Positions 54,067 through 64,000 of a stretch of 64,000 nt of DNA are shown here, one piece after another. The stretch is taken from NCBI RefSeq assembly GCF_040412425.1, contig NC_089744.1:39583599-39647598 (forward strand), given 5' to 3'. A program made the translations under genes and the position numbers. This stretch comes from Macrobrachium rosenbergii. Taxonomy: Eukaryota > Arthropoda > Malacostraca > Decapoda > Palaemonidae. The notes beneath the pieces are model-generated. The model did not search any database. It was not told the origin of the DNA and saw only the letters and a program-made list of their open reading frames with translations. Positions within the stretch are counted from its first letter, which is position 1; the number at the start of each line of letters is the position of its first letter.

Positions 54067-54892
54067 CTGGGAAGACTATTTTAGAAATTTTAAATGATGA
54101 CGTTGAAGTAGATAACCTTATGAGTTATCTGAAAGAATCTGGTTATCTTTATGAGATATGATTTCAGTATATTTAATAAAGATTTTAGTCATATTTATTC
54201 TTATACTAAGTATATATTTTGAATATAAAAGTTTAATATATACTTTTTTTTTGTTGGTTCTAATCTAACATCATTATTAATTTTTTACGTTCATATTTTA
54301 ACACTGAATTTTACTAGTATATCATCATTCACTTCATTATCAATCATATCATTAATTTGTATATTTCACCTTCATTACGGCGCTGAATAATCCTGATGGG
54401 TTCGGACGCTTGGCCTTCAACATTTAAATTTCATAATCAATCAATCATTAAACACTCAGAAGCCACACCAAAATAAATGGCTCTGCCCAGCTCTTTTCTT
54501 CCCCTTCTTTCTCGTCTGCTGGCAAGTAAGCTTTCGAAAAGGAAAAATAATCATCTGCCATTTAAAGAGCTCCGCTCCACTACCGCTGATTTTCACGTAA
54601 CCTTTCCTCAGTCTGATTCAGGGCGTAAGCCTGTCCTGATTCCCAGCAAGCGCGTCCTTGATCTTGCTTATATAGAAGCGAAAGTAGCAGCTTGGGGTCC
54701 GAGTTATCCAGATCTGATACCTCGTGACACGTATATAAATGTTAGCACCGTTTGCCTTATAACTAAGGAGTGTTTCTGTTACCAAACTGAGATGCAACCG
54801 AACTCTTGAACTGGACCAGTAGGCATATGCATAAAATTCCATGTATACCTTAATATAGTATGTGAATATACATGCACAGATATCTTTATCAT

Positions 54893-54901
54893 ATATATAT
54901 A

Positions 54902-54977
<76 letters not shown>

Positions 54978-55057
54978 TATATATGTATATATATATGTGT
55001 GTGTGTCTGTGTATATATGTATGTATGTATATATGTGTGTCTGTGTATGTATGTATG

Positions 55058-55118
<61 letters not shown>
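54893..55118. repeat. (TA)n/(TG)n microsatellite
   Basis: Long TA tracts at about 54893-54972 and 55062-55118 are separated by TATG/TGTG variants. Frames across it encode only Ile-Tyr repeats and are not genes. Confidence 0.95.
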
Positions 55119-55119
<1 letters not shown>

Positions 55120-55122
<3 letters not shown>

Positions 55123-58100
55123 CAGTTTATTGGTGACATTGTGCACATATGTGAAGAAAAAGAATTACAGTATAACTACATAATTATTATATATACATAC
55201 GTGTGTACCTTTTCAGTAATGATAATTTTCACATATGGGATTGGCTTTACAGAAAAACAATTGACCAGGCACTGCCCCATTCACGCAATAACTGCTGAAT
55301 CAGAGATAAACCCGCTACAGAGCCCTTTGCACTTCACTGACACATGATACACTTTTACTGCAGCCTCGTCGGTAGAACTCCATCCGTCTTGTACAGGTCT
55401 CCTGCTTCCTGGATGTTGAGGGACCTTTTCACGCCTCCATCCAACCACTGCCTCAGCCGTGCGTTATGTCCGAGCCAACCTTTCTTTCTCGCACCCAAGA
55501 CATCCAGTTTATACTCCTTTCGTACAGGTCGATTGTTTATACATGCACAGATGAACATTAACTCTACTTGCATTTATTATGTTTTGGCACATGGCAGACC
55601 AAACATCCTTCGTATGTCATCACTTTTCACCCGTCTTCTGACAACTTCGACTCCGGTGGATTTCGGTAAAGATTTGAATTCATCTTATCATAGAATTCTA
55701 AAAGACTTGAATATCTATATGTTAATTAAATTCCATTCACGAAATGCAGACATTTCAACCGTCGCTTACAATTTTAAGTGTCTTTTTGTTGCCACAAAAA
55801 ACTTTACCTGGCATTTACTTCACCAATAAGCGTTCAAAATCATCAAAGGGCCTTTGCAATTAGCCTTTAAATAATCATGCATCGTCTGCAAGTATCGGCC
55901 GTTCTACATCTGATTTACACCCTTTCTTCCTATTAAGACGAAAATAAAATAATAAAATAAATAACCAAATCGTGATCTCTCTTTTTCTTTTTATCGATCA
56001 TTCTTCATTCCCTCTAGAACCAATTCATGAGCTAAATGAACAATAAAGAAAACAAAATCTGTCTTGGCTCAGACGCACTTTTGCACTATGCGATTCATTC
56101 TCTCATCTGATCTACATATTTATGAACATGCTTCACTTTCCGCACTGGAATGAATATTTTCCGTTACTACATTACCATTTATGCCAGACATTCTCACTTT
56201 GCATTTTTTAAATTCTCTTACTACCATAACCTTTCTCAAAATTTCAATTTCTCTTCGTACCTCTTATTTAGTCATTTCATGACACTCCTTTTCTTCAGGA
56301 ACCCTATTTCTTGATCTTAGCGCATTTTTCTTCTTTTGCACTAAATTCTCTGTCACCGCGTCTGCTTTGTCTTTCACAGTTGTGTGTCATATGTGTCTAT
56401 ATATGACAGACAACTGTCATATATAGACACTGTAGAAAATCTCATAACCATCTAGCAACAAGCGGAATATGTCTATTTCTTCATAAAGTTGCTCATCCTT
56501 TTATGATAAGATTTGGAGAAAAGAAGAATTTTAGATACATACTCCAGCCCCATGGATGATTTAATTTGCTAAGTTTAGGAGAGGATAAGAAACCATTCGC
56601 CATGGCTGATAATCGAGCAGAAAACAATTCTTAGGGAAAATGACGAGCTATTTTCACGATGCTTAGTCCACTTTAGGATATATTAATCTGACATGATAAG
56701 TGAGCAAGTTCTCCGTTCAGTCACTTTACCTACATACATTCCTATGAAGATTAATTCCGTTCAAGTCTTTCTTCTCCCTAAGAAATTTAGCAATCCACTA
56801 TTTTATGTCAATTAGCAAAATACACGAAGACAAACGAGACGTAATTACTCATTATTTAACTTAAGCAACATATTTCATCATTAGCAGAATGGCCCCTTCT
56901 AGCCTACAAGGAAGTGAATACATGCAAGTATGAATACCCAGCTACATAAAAAGCCTGTTTTTAAAGGAATGCAAAAGATTTGAAATCTTCAACAGAACCT
57001 AGTCATTAAAAATGTCTAAAACTTTGAAAATCTTCATTTTTCTATCTGACCCTCAGGCATCCAAGTGGTCCCTTGTAGAACTCTGGACTGACCTGGCCTG
57101 CAGGTTCCTTGCTCGCCAATAAAATGCTCAAATGTCCTTGCTTGTAAGATATCCTCTATTGGCCAAATAGATTATGCTGCTCCTAAGATATCTTGGAACT
57201 TTTCGAAGTCTAGAAATCCTTAGAGGCTCAAATCATTTCCAAAAAAGTAGGCTGAAATCTAAATGTTAATGAAGTCCATTTAATTGTTTCGAAACTTGCG
57301 TTAAGGACTTATGATATTGTCACAGACTAAAGTTCTCGGATATTCGTTTTCATTAAAAATAAAAGATTGTGAAGAAAAAATTCTGATAATGGGTGCGAGT
57401 GAGGTTTTTAAAAATATCTTATTATTAACAAATAAAGGAGGACATAGGCGTCGGGTAGCCTTTGACTTAGCAAAGAACATACTAATACCCCCGCACATTG
57501 GATTCTTTAGGCTTAACCAGATTGATTATGACAGTTTCAAATAATTTTGTGCTGTTGTTGTTGCAGATTAAACTAACCCCGGTAAGATACAACGAGCCCT
57601 TATTCATAACAACGGCCCCTAAGTAAAAATAATTGTTGGAGGTGAGAAAGTGGCTTGGTGTGGACCTATAATCTATGTCAAAAGTTGCAAAAATATGGAT
57701 AAATGGGTTTTCTGTGTCATATCCAAATTTCTTGCCATCCAGAATATTAGTACAATTATTATGACAAAGGTAAACCTGTAAAAATTTTACGATCTTTTTT
57801 CTATTTCCAGCGGAGACTTAATGCATGGGATATCAATTTACGTAAATCATCCGAATTCTGAACATAGGGGGTTAAACAAGCAGGAAATGCGCAAGAGGAC
57901 CATCTACAATAAAGATTTATCTCTCTCTCTCTCTCCCCCAGGGCCACCCAGAATGTATGCTGCAGAAGTATGGTGTAAACTGTACGCGTATCCAAAACAT
58001 CATCCGTATAATTAGCACTCGACGGACGACGATCCATGTACCATGTGTACGTACGTGTCAAATAAAAACACATCATAGAGATGTGGTGATAAATAAAACA

Positions 58101-59417
58101 GCAAAGGAAACCTCTAACACCCAATGAATAACCAATGCGGATCCCCATCACATAAATCATTAGGCTTCTTATGAAAGCCTCTTACTCTTGATGGAAATTA
58201 AAGCCGTGACCTTTTTAAACTTACTAATAGGGACCCACTTAAGATTCCACCGTCGAACTTTTTTTTTTTCTAAAGTCATAGATAAGTTTCAGATGGGCCA
58301 CACGAGGCCTAAGAAACACCAACATAGACCCAACTTTGTTGACTCACCACTTTGTTGATGTCGTAGCTACTACCACGGTCGCTGACGTGAATCATTTATG
58401 ACTCTGCCCTAGTGGGCAAGTGACTGGGACATTTAGAACGAACTGTGATCGAGGTCATCTCTTGTGGCTCCGCTTAGATCCGTTATGATTCTCATTGATA
58501 AATGCAGTTTTTTGAACGTTTATGAAAACTGGAAATAACTCTAAAGTAATACGCAAGGTTACAATTATTCAAACATGGGTTTTGATATTTTTATTGCTGT
58601 AATTTCAGTAAAAGGTATAAAATATATATTACGAATATGAATGCTAAATTGCAATATAGTACAATTTGCTTGCAATACGGCAATCAACACAAAATCGCTA
58701 AGAATTCGACACTGATTAACCTTTTCGTTTGACCATAATCTACTATTCAAGGATACGAACTTTTACTCTAATATTTCAACTGTGATTGCAGTTTCAAGAG
58801 TAGCTCATTGTTACCAATGGCAGCCTATGAGCACCGTTTGTACATAAATGACTGAAAAAAAGAAAAGCTTAACACTTTCAACACAAAGAAATGTTTCCAA
58901 AACAGAAGCAAGTACTGAGCGCCGTTTCCTGTTTTTAAATACAAATAATTACTGGTCTCATCAGATACTTTAATACATTTTCGAACGAATGGATTTTCTG
59001 CCAAAGACCATTATCATTAAAACCAAGCTTACGTTTAAAGAATATTTACGTTTAAAGAATATTTACCTTTGAAGGATATTTGAGTACACTTAACTGAGAT
59101 ACTAAATCTACCATCATCGTTAGTCTACCCTCAGGTAGGTTGTTTATTATCTCTATGTGTAAATGGATGAGATATATTGTGGCAACACGATTTCTTTCAT
59201 TGAACATTTCATCTGAACCTTTTTTTTTGTACAACTATAAATAAATATTTTCCTATTCGAGATCAAATTAAGATTTAAGGTTCACTATATTATCAGTCCA
59301 ACCCCAAACATTTACAGTCCTCAACGTCAATCACATTGCAAAAATACACCTCGCTGTTTCGCATTACCAAAGTTGAAGTGAAAGCAGAGAGAACAGTACA
59401 AACGAAAGCAGACCATT
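55120..59417. other. Intergenic sequence, no gene recognised
   Basis: AT-rich sequence between the LINE/microsatellite and the 3' end of the DM9-domain gene. Open frames at 55344-55829, 57311-57544 and 57801-58160 show no known domain or splice context. A minus-strand AATAAA at 59143-59148, 270 bp past the DM9 gene stop codon, is a possible polyadenylation signal. A short CT tract occurs at 57921-57935. Confidence 0.5.
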
Positions 59418-59862
59418 TCACATCAGTGGGCTAAACCTGGGAGGGGATCGAACTAAGCGAAATCCTTTCCCGTAGCGCTGCCATTTCGTGCTTGGGCTTT
59501 CTCGCTGTTTTTTGTGGGAGGACTTCAAGCTGCCATTAGCTTCCGGAGTGGCTGGGGTTTCTGCGATGTCTGGAGTGACTGGAAATTCTATCTTTTTTGG
59601 ACGAAGGGGCGTTGATTCCATGACTGGCGTAGGCTCAGGGCTCGGCGATTTTCTCCTAGGGGAAGATGAGCCATTCGTAAGATCAATTACTTTCTTCACC
59701 GTGATGGATTTGGTTTGGCTTGACGTTACTGTCCTTGTGATGGCTGGTGTCGGCGGGGGTGTGAAAGTTGGAGATCCGCTGTCGTTTGACTGGATGCTTA
59801 GTTTGCTGCTGATCATATGGCAAACCGAAGGAGTGATGAGGGAGCTCCTAAGACCATACAGG
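59418..59862 (-). CDS. DM9-domain protein, last coding exon (Ser/Thr/Pro-rich tail)
   Basis: The exon is 445 bp, phase 2 at its start (C completes the AG carried over from the previous exon) and ends in TGA (59418-59420). The acceptor is ATTATTTTCAG. It encodes LYGLRSSLITPSVCHMIS, then a low-complexity tail. The tail has Pro-x-Thr-Pro motifs (TFTPPPTPAITRT, SPEPTPVMESTP, FPVTPDIAETPATPE) and ends in a basic segment finishing RSPPRFSPLM. There is no membrane segment. The tail is probably disordered and rich in possible proline-directed phosphorylation sites. Its relation to the DM9 repeat is inferred from exact phase continuity across three exons. Confidence 0.7.
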
Positions 59863-60312
59863 CTGAAAATAATGGTAATATAACTTTATGGTGAATTATA
59901 AGTTGACAAAAACAGTAACAGGTTAAAAAATAAGAATTATTAATACAGTCCGAGTAGAGATATCTACAGCATTTTTTTTCAGTTTTGCTTCTTTTTAACT
60001 GTATGCAAAGGTCAAGTAAATCTAGTAAGAAAATCGGACTAGAGACAGTACCAGATATTCTGCACCAGGGTAAAAAGCAACATCTAAACACTGCTGCCAA
60101 TAAAGTAATGCTTTCGTGCAAGTCTTTTTACGGTGGTAAAATTTACTTTCCAGAGCATTCAGTATATTCAAGGAACATACTGTACGTAACAAACCCTCGC
60201 GTTCATGACTCCCACGCCCATAATAAAAGCAGAAATGACTTAAGCTACATAATCTTAATAGAGGAAGAATCGTTAAAAATCAAAGGCTTTTCATATTAAC
60301 GACAGTATTATT

Positions 60313-60315
<3 letters not shown>

Positions 60316-60366
<51 letters not shown>
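60316..60366. repeat. (GA)n microsatellite next to a splice donor
   Basis: About 25 GA units lie here; on the minus strand they read as CT, starting about 15 nt inside the DM9-gene intron. Confidence 0.95.
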
Positions 60367-60368
<2 letters not shown>

Positions 60369-60381
60369 TCAAACAAAGCAC

Positions 60382-60494
60382 CTGTTATACGTGAAACCGA
60401 TGGGGACACTTCTGAGGCATAAGACTTCATATTCGTTGGACATGAACTGCTCTCCAAGGACAGTGACTTCACATTGTCCTAAGTCTTGGTTAAT
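60382..60494 (-). CDS. DM9-domain protein, internal exon (end of the DM9 repeat)
   Basis: The exon is 113 bp, phase 0 at its start and phase 2 at its end. The acceptor is TTATTTGCAG and the donor GTGCTTT, which is weak apart from GT. It encodes INQDLGQCEVTVLGEQFMSN, then EYEVLCLRSVPIGFTYN. DM9 (DUF3421) repeats normally end in a G-x-E...YEVLC motif, as here. The previous exon supplies the LYVGR and G-x-L-x-x-G-R/K-V half. A CT tract immediately downstream of the donor may affect its recognition. Confidence 0.75.
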
Positions 60495-60631
60495 CTGCAA
60501 ATAAGATTTCTGTGTTACTGATATTTCAGTGAGAGTTGTAGATACAGCAAAAGCTAGAATTATATTGAGTGTACACACACACATATATATATACAAAATG
60601 CTTTAATATCATGTAATTGTTTCACGTATAT

Positions 60632-60639
60632 ATATACCA

Positions 60640-60707
<68 letters not shown>
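60632..60707. repeat. (TA)n microsatellite
   Basis: Two TA tracts flank CACTTT in an intron of the DM9-domain gene. Confidence 0.9.
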
Positions 60708-60710
<3 letters not shown>

Positions 60711-61361
60711 GGTTTTCACAAGTTGTGTAAGGTAACGTGAAATTTTAAGATCCAGTGGTACACACTAACAAGTCCTCAGGTTTACCAGTTTATTATTCAC
60801 CCATACTTTCAAATGGAAAATTACAAACAAAAAATGGCTTCATACCCCTACCCAGCAATACGAGTCTAGAGAACTGCATTTTTTACATGCTTTTATTCAA
60901 TTTGACTTCTGGGTCTGTCTGTCCGTCATCAAATCTTGTAACTCAAGTCTCGACAGTGTTTCATTTATTGATCCGATGGACTTGAAATTTTGCATGGTTA
61001 CTTTTAGTTTTCAATCCCGGTGACAATACAACACATATTCTACATGGTCAGTAGGTCAGTAGTGACCTCTAGTGACCCTACAGTGACCTCTCCCAGTATC
61101 TCAGGATTTGTATGAAACTCCAGATTTTTCACAACTTATTTGACTCGTTTGAATGAGTTAATAACTCTATGCATTTTTCAAACCTTCTTTAGCTCGACAG
61201 TATATCAATTTCATTAGCTACAATCACAAATCGGTACAATTTCTGTCAAAACTAAAAAGTGTAAAATAAAAAAAAATTATATAAATTTTCTTAAAACTCT
61301 ACAAAAATAAAAGTATATCAATTTATTAGCTACAAACATGGAAGGATATAAAACACTACAA

Positions 61362-61471
<110 letters not shown>

Positions 61472-62591
61472 TTTCTTCTAGCATTTCCTTTAATGTTTGG
61501 GGTCCACGCTTTTATTTTTGTAGACACGAATAATTGTAAAAAAATCCTGGGCTCAAAATATTATTTTTTACTTTTTAGTGCATTTTAATAAAAGCGTGTT
61601 TTATTAGAAATCTAAATGATTTTTCAAACTCACCACATTTGCTATGACCCAAGACTTCGCCCAATTCTGCCTGAGGGCAGGAACAGTTTGAACGTTCTCC
61701 TTCAACGGTTAAGTTATTTCGTATTTACCAACTACGTCTAATAAACCCAACAACTTCAGAATGCATTTAAAAACGCGAGAATCTAATAAAGGTTAGCCGT
61801 TCACTGCGCTACTTTTGAATTGCGAGTTAATACATCATAAGTATTCAGCTTGCTAGGTGGGTGTCAGAGAATATATTGGAGCGTCATTAGAGATTAGTAT
61901 TCTGGTGGTAATCACAACCTTGCACTGAATACATAATTCATTAATATGGTTTCGTTGTCCGGAAAGAAATTGATTTTGTATTATGTAGCTATTAACATGG
62001 TACCGCTTTTTTTTCAGATGGCTGTTTGACTCAAGAAGTTTCTGGTGGTATGAGTAAGTCTAAACTTTAGACTTTTGAAGTCGACCAAACTCAGGTTGAT
62101 TTGCTGGTTTACACTAAGTATTAAAATGGCAAGGTAATAAAGTGAATAAGGGGCCTAGTGTATAGACCTCTGGACTCGATTATCCAAACTCAACCGGAGA
62201 TGCATTGATATCTTTGGATTTACTTTATGACGGCTAGTGATTATTATCATTACTTTTTGTTTTATACTACTGGCTACCACCAAAAATTTGTTGAAAATCT
62301 GTGGTGTGACTTATAAGCTAAAGCAAATTGTATATTATCTTTTGTATGAAGTAAAATTAGAAGAAATCAGTGTCACTGCTACAAAACTTAAATATTAAAA
62401 AAAAGTAGGTCACTGAACTGTTCATTTGAAGCTGCTTCATGTGATATGTATGTATGATGTGTGCCGTTACTATTAGATTAAGAGCAGAAAGAAACAAGTG
62501 ACGCATCTCATTTTGATCTTTATTAATAGAAAACTGTAAAACTAAGGAAAGTAAACCAACAACAACTAATAAAGTGGTGCTTTCTTCTTAC

Positions 62592-62744
62592 CCGTCCACA
62601 AAGGAGTCTTCCGCCACAGTTGAACCGCCCAACGTACAACGCATCTCCGTCACTGGTAAAACCACATTGGATGGCGCCAGTGGAAATGTTGCCATCCTTC
62701 TGTGGAACCCAGTCGAACTGAATACTGGAACCTCTCGTCAGCAC
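62592..62744 (-). CDS. DM9-domain protein, internal exon (core of the DM9 repeat)
   Basis: The exon is 153 bp (51 codons), phase 0 at both ends, with acceptor CATTTTCTAG and donor GTAAGAAG. It encodes VLTRGSSIQFDWVPQKDGN, then ISTGAIQCGFTSDGDALYVG and RFNCGGRLLCGR. The pattern W-V-x...G-A-I/V...D-G-x-x-L-Y-V-G-R...G-x-L-x-x-G-K/R is that of DM9/DUF3421 repeats. In invertebrates such repeats occur in cytosolic or secreted sugar-binding (mannose-binding) proteins linked to immunity. Proteins of this family usually have two tandem repeats; the other, if present, must be upstream, outside the recognised exons. Function in this gene is inference from the domain. Confidence 0.78.
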
Positions 62745-63294
62745 CTAGAAAATGGTACCTTACGACTTCAGTAGTAGTTATGTTTATATTACAGAAATCA
62801 TAATAAAATATTCACATGGGTTTAGGAATTGAATACCGCATCATATTTATTAAACCGAGAAAACTTTTTTTTAACGTAACGTACGATGAGATAAGAACTG
62901 AAATGGTAAACAAAACTTTCTGACAACCTCAGCAGAAAACTTACGAATGGAACCAAATGGTGAGACTACTTAGCCACATCCCGAGACTCTCAAGGGAGCC
63001 GCATGGGGCAAGTAAAAGCCGAGGAAGTCGAACAGCCACGCGGGGAGAGCAAAGGAATCCGGTGAAAAGTGAGTGACCGAAAGCAATGCAGCCGTGGCAG
63101 AAGGGATCCACAGTTCCGTGTACAGTACAACACATCGCAAGTCGCCACCACCAGAGGACCGACTCGTATACCTCCAACCCACGAAATATATTACTATAAT
63201 TATAGCTACCCAAAGGTGTAGTTTCGAAAAGCATTAAACTTCTGAGTTTAACATACATACATACGTACATATACATACATACACACAAACACAC

Positions 63295-63330
<36 letters not shown>

Positions 63331-63331
63331 A

Positions 63332-63412
<81 letters not shown>

Positions 63413-64000
63413 CAGCTTGAATCTGAGCTAGAGTTTAAAATGAACATAGTTGCAAACGGTGTGAACTCATCACTTTTCATCGCTATGACTCTTTCGTGGC
63501 ACTGTCCAAATTTTAACCACGCCCATTTCAGCTTTTAGATGGTTTTGTTTGGTTCTCCACTTAACAAAATATAAGAATGTCAAATAGAGAATAAATGTCA
63601 TGGACTCCATTCATAAATATAATGAATTTATAGAAAATTTATTGCTGAAGGTTTCTGGGAATTACGGAAAAGTCTGCAATATAGGGAGAGAGATGAGGAC
63701 CACTCAATTGCAAAAGTGAACTGAAATAATAGTCGATAAGTAAAAGTAACAAAAGTATGGAAAATAAAATAAGTACAGAGAGCAATATGGGTGAGTTTCG
63801 AGGGGAAGGAGCGCCGATGCATATGCCGCATGTTCATTTGTATATATAATCGATTTAAAATTAACAGATTATTATGCGATGGGAGAATGATTCCGTAAAT
63901 GTGCTGAAATGAAAACCTATCCCTCATCCAGATCCTAAATGATATACATGCCACAACATTCTTTAGTTTGAACTTCTCAGACTTGTAAGCTGAACTAAGT
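62745..64000. other. Upstream intron of the DM9 gene with microsatellites
   Basis: This holds an AC/AT microsatellite at about 63255-63411 and otherwise unassigned sequence. A minus-strand open stretch at 62946-63200 ends in a donor-like GTAAGT but does not join in phase to the exon at 62744. No further exon could be supported. Confidence 0.5.

Larger units (their letters stand above)
48205..54455 (+). mobile_element. LINE with endonuclease, RT and RNase H (I/Nimb/Ingi-like), near full length
   Basis: The order is a 5' UTR with a structured start (48210-48300), then ORF1 with zinc knuckles, then ORF2 (AP-endonuclease, RT, RNase H and a C-terminal Cys-His region). A 3' UTR ends at ATCAATCAATCATT (about 54455). 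An RNase H in ORF2 is characteristic of the I superclade (I, Nimb, Outcast, Ingi). The copy has many stops and frameshifts. It lies between USP24 and the DM9 gene, about 1.6 kb upstream of the USP24 start. Confidence 0.85.

Noticed and set aside
54477..54809. 110-aa plus-strand frame just after the LINE
   Set aside because: No recognisable domain, no splice or repeat context, and no related copy in the window.
54862..55347. Open frames of repeated Ile-Tyr over 80-160 residues
   Set aside because: They are translations of a TA microsatellite on both strands, without any other coding signal.
55344..55829. 161-aa plus-strand frame
   Set aside because: No recognisable motif; composition looks like non-coding sequence with chance openness.
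62941..63240. Minus-strand open stretch ending at a strong GTAAGT donor, considered as the exon before the DM9 exon
   Set aside because: The frame that would join in phase 0 to the exon at 62744 has a stop 7 codons before the donor. The open frame would need a poor acceptor, and no DM9 similarity is visible.

Overview
The window is nuclear DNA of an arthropod, most likely a decapod crustacean. The evidence is interrupted genes with GT-AG introns, many microsatellites, a conserved animal deubiquitinase gene, and a dense nest of DIRS-type (tyrosine-recombinase) retrotransposons of the sort known to be abundant in decapods. No prokaryotic gene, RNA gene or CRISPR array was seen.

Host genes. (1) The 5' part of USP24, a ubiquitin carboxyl-terminal hydrolase, lies on the minus strand. 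Six exons at 46406-46618, 34005-34158, 26931-27145, 14567-14662, 14135-14380 and 6674-6829 join in phase to exactly 360 codons, starting with a UBA domain; the rest of the gene lies left of the window. Five introns (186 bp to about 12.3 kb) are complete, and all but the 186-bp one are filled with mobile DNA. (2) The 3' part of a second minus-strand gene lies at 59418-62744: three in-phase exons (236 codons plus stop) encode a DM9 (DUF3421) repeat followed by a Ser/Thr/Pro-rich tail; its 5' exons lie right of the window or were not recognised.

Mobile DNA, left to right: 1-690, 5' end of a family-I DIRS; 857-5971, decayed pogo/Tigger-like DNA transposon split by a TTAA-flanked piggyBac-like element (2159-5458) that itself holds a MITE; 5976-6328, a related pogo-like MITE; 6897-13960, badly decayed DIRS (+) in USP24 intron 5; 14811-20837, DIRS (-) with gag, RT, RNase H, MT-like and YR remnants; 20838-23104, DIRS family II (-); 23105-26275, internally deleted DIRS family I (-); 27565-33975, structurally complete DIRS family IV (+) in intron 2; 34240-35462, DIRS fragment; 35463-36662, CR1/Jockey-like LINE remnant; 36831-37095, solo DIRS terminal unit; 37096-41762, DIRS family III (-); 41763-42055, LINE 3' tail; 42056-45183, DIRS family I (-); 45549-46068, a large hairpin; 48205-54455, decayed LINE with endonuclease, RT and RNase H between the two host genes.

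The most interesting pattern is at DIRS ends. Families with unrelated terminal sequences share a near-palindromic 15-mer (AAAAATGWCATTTTT) at their ends and at the midpoint of the internal complementary region, as expected for a tyrosine-recombinase circle junction. Three families also carry an outward-facing GGTAAGT at the terminal-repeat edge, which reads as a consensus splice donor. Most element ORFs are broken; the best preserved is a 573-aa RNase H-MT-YR frame at 31379-33100. All matches are from memory of families and reading by eye; no search was run.
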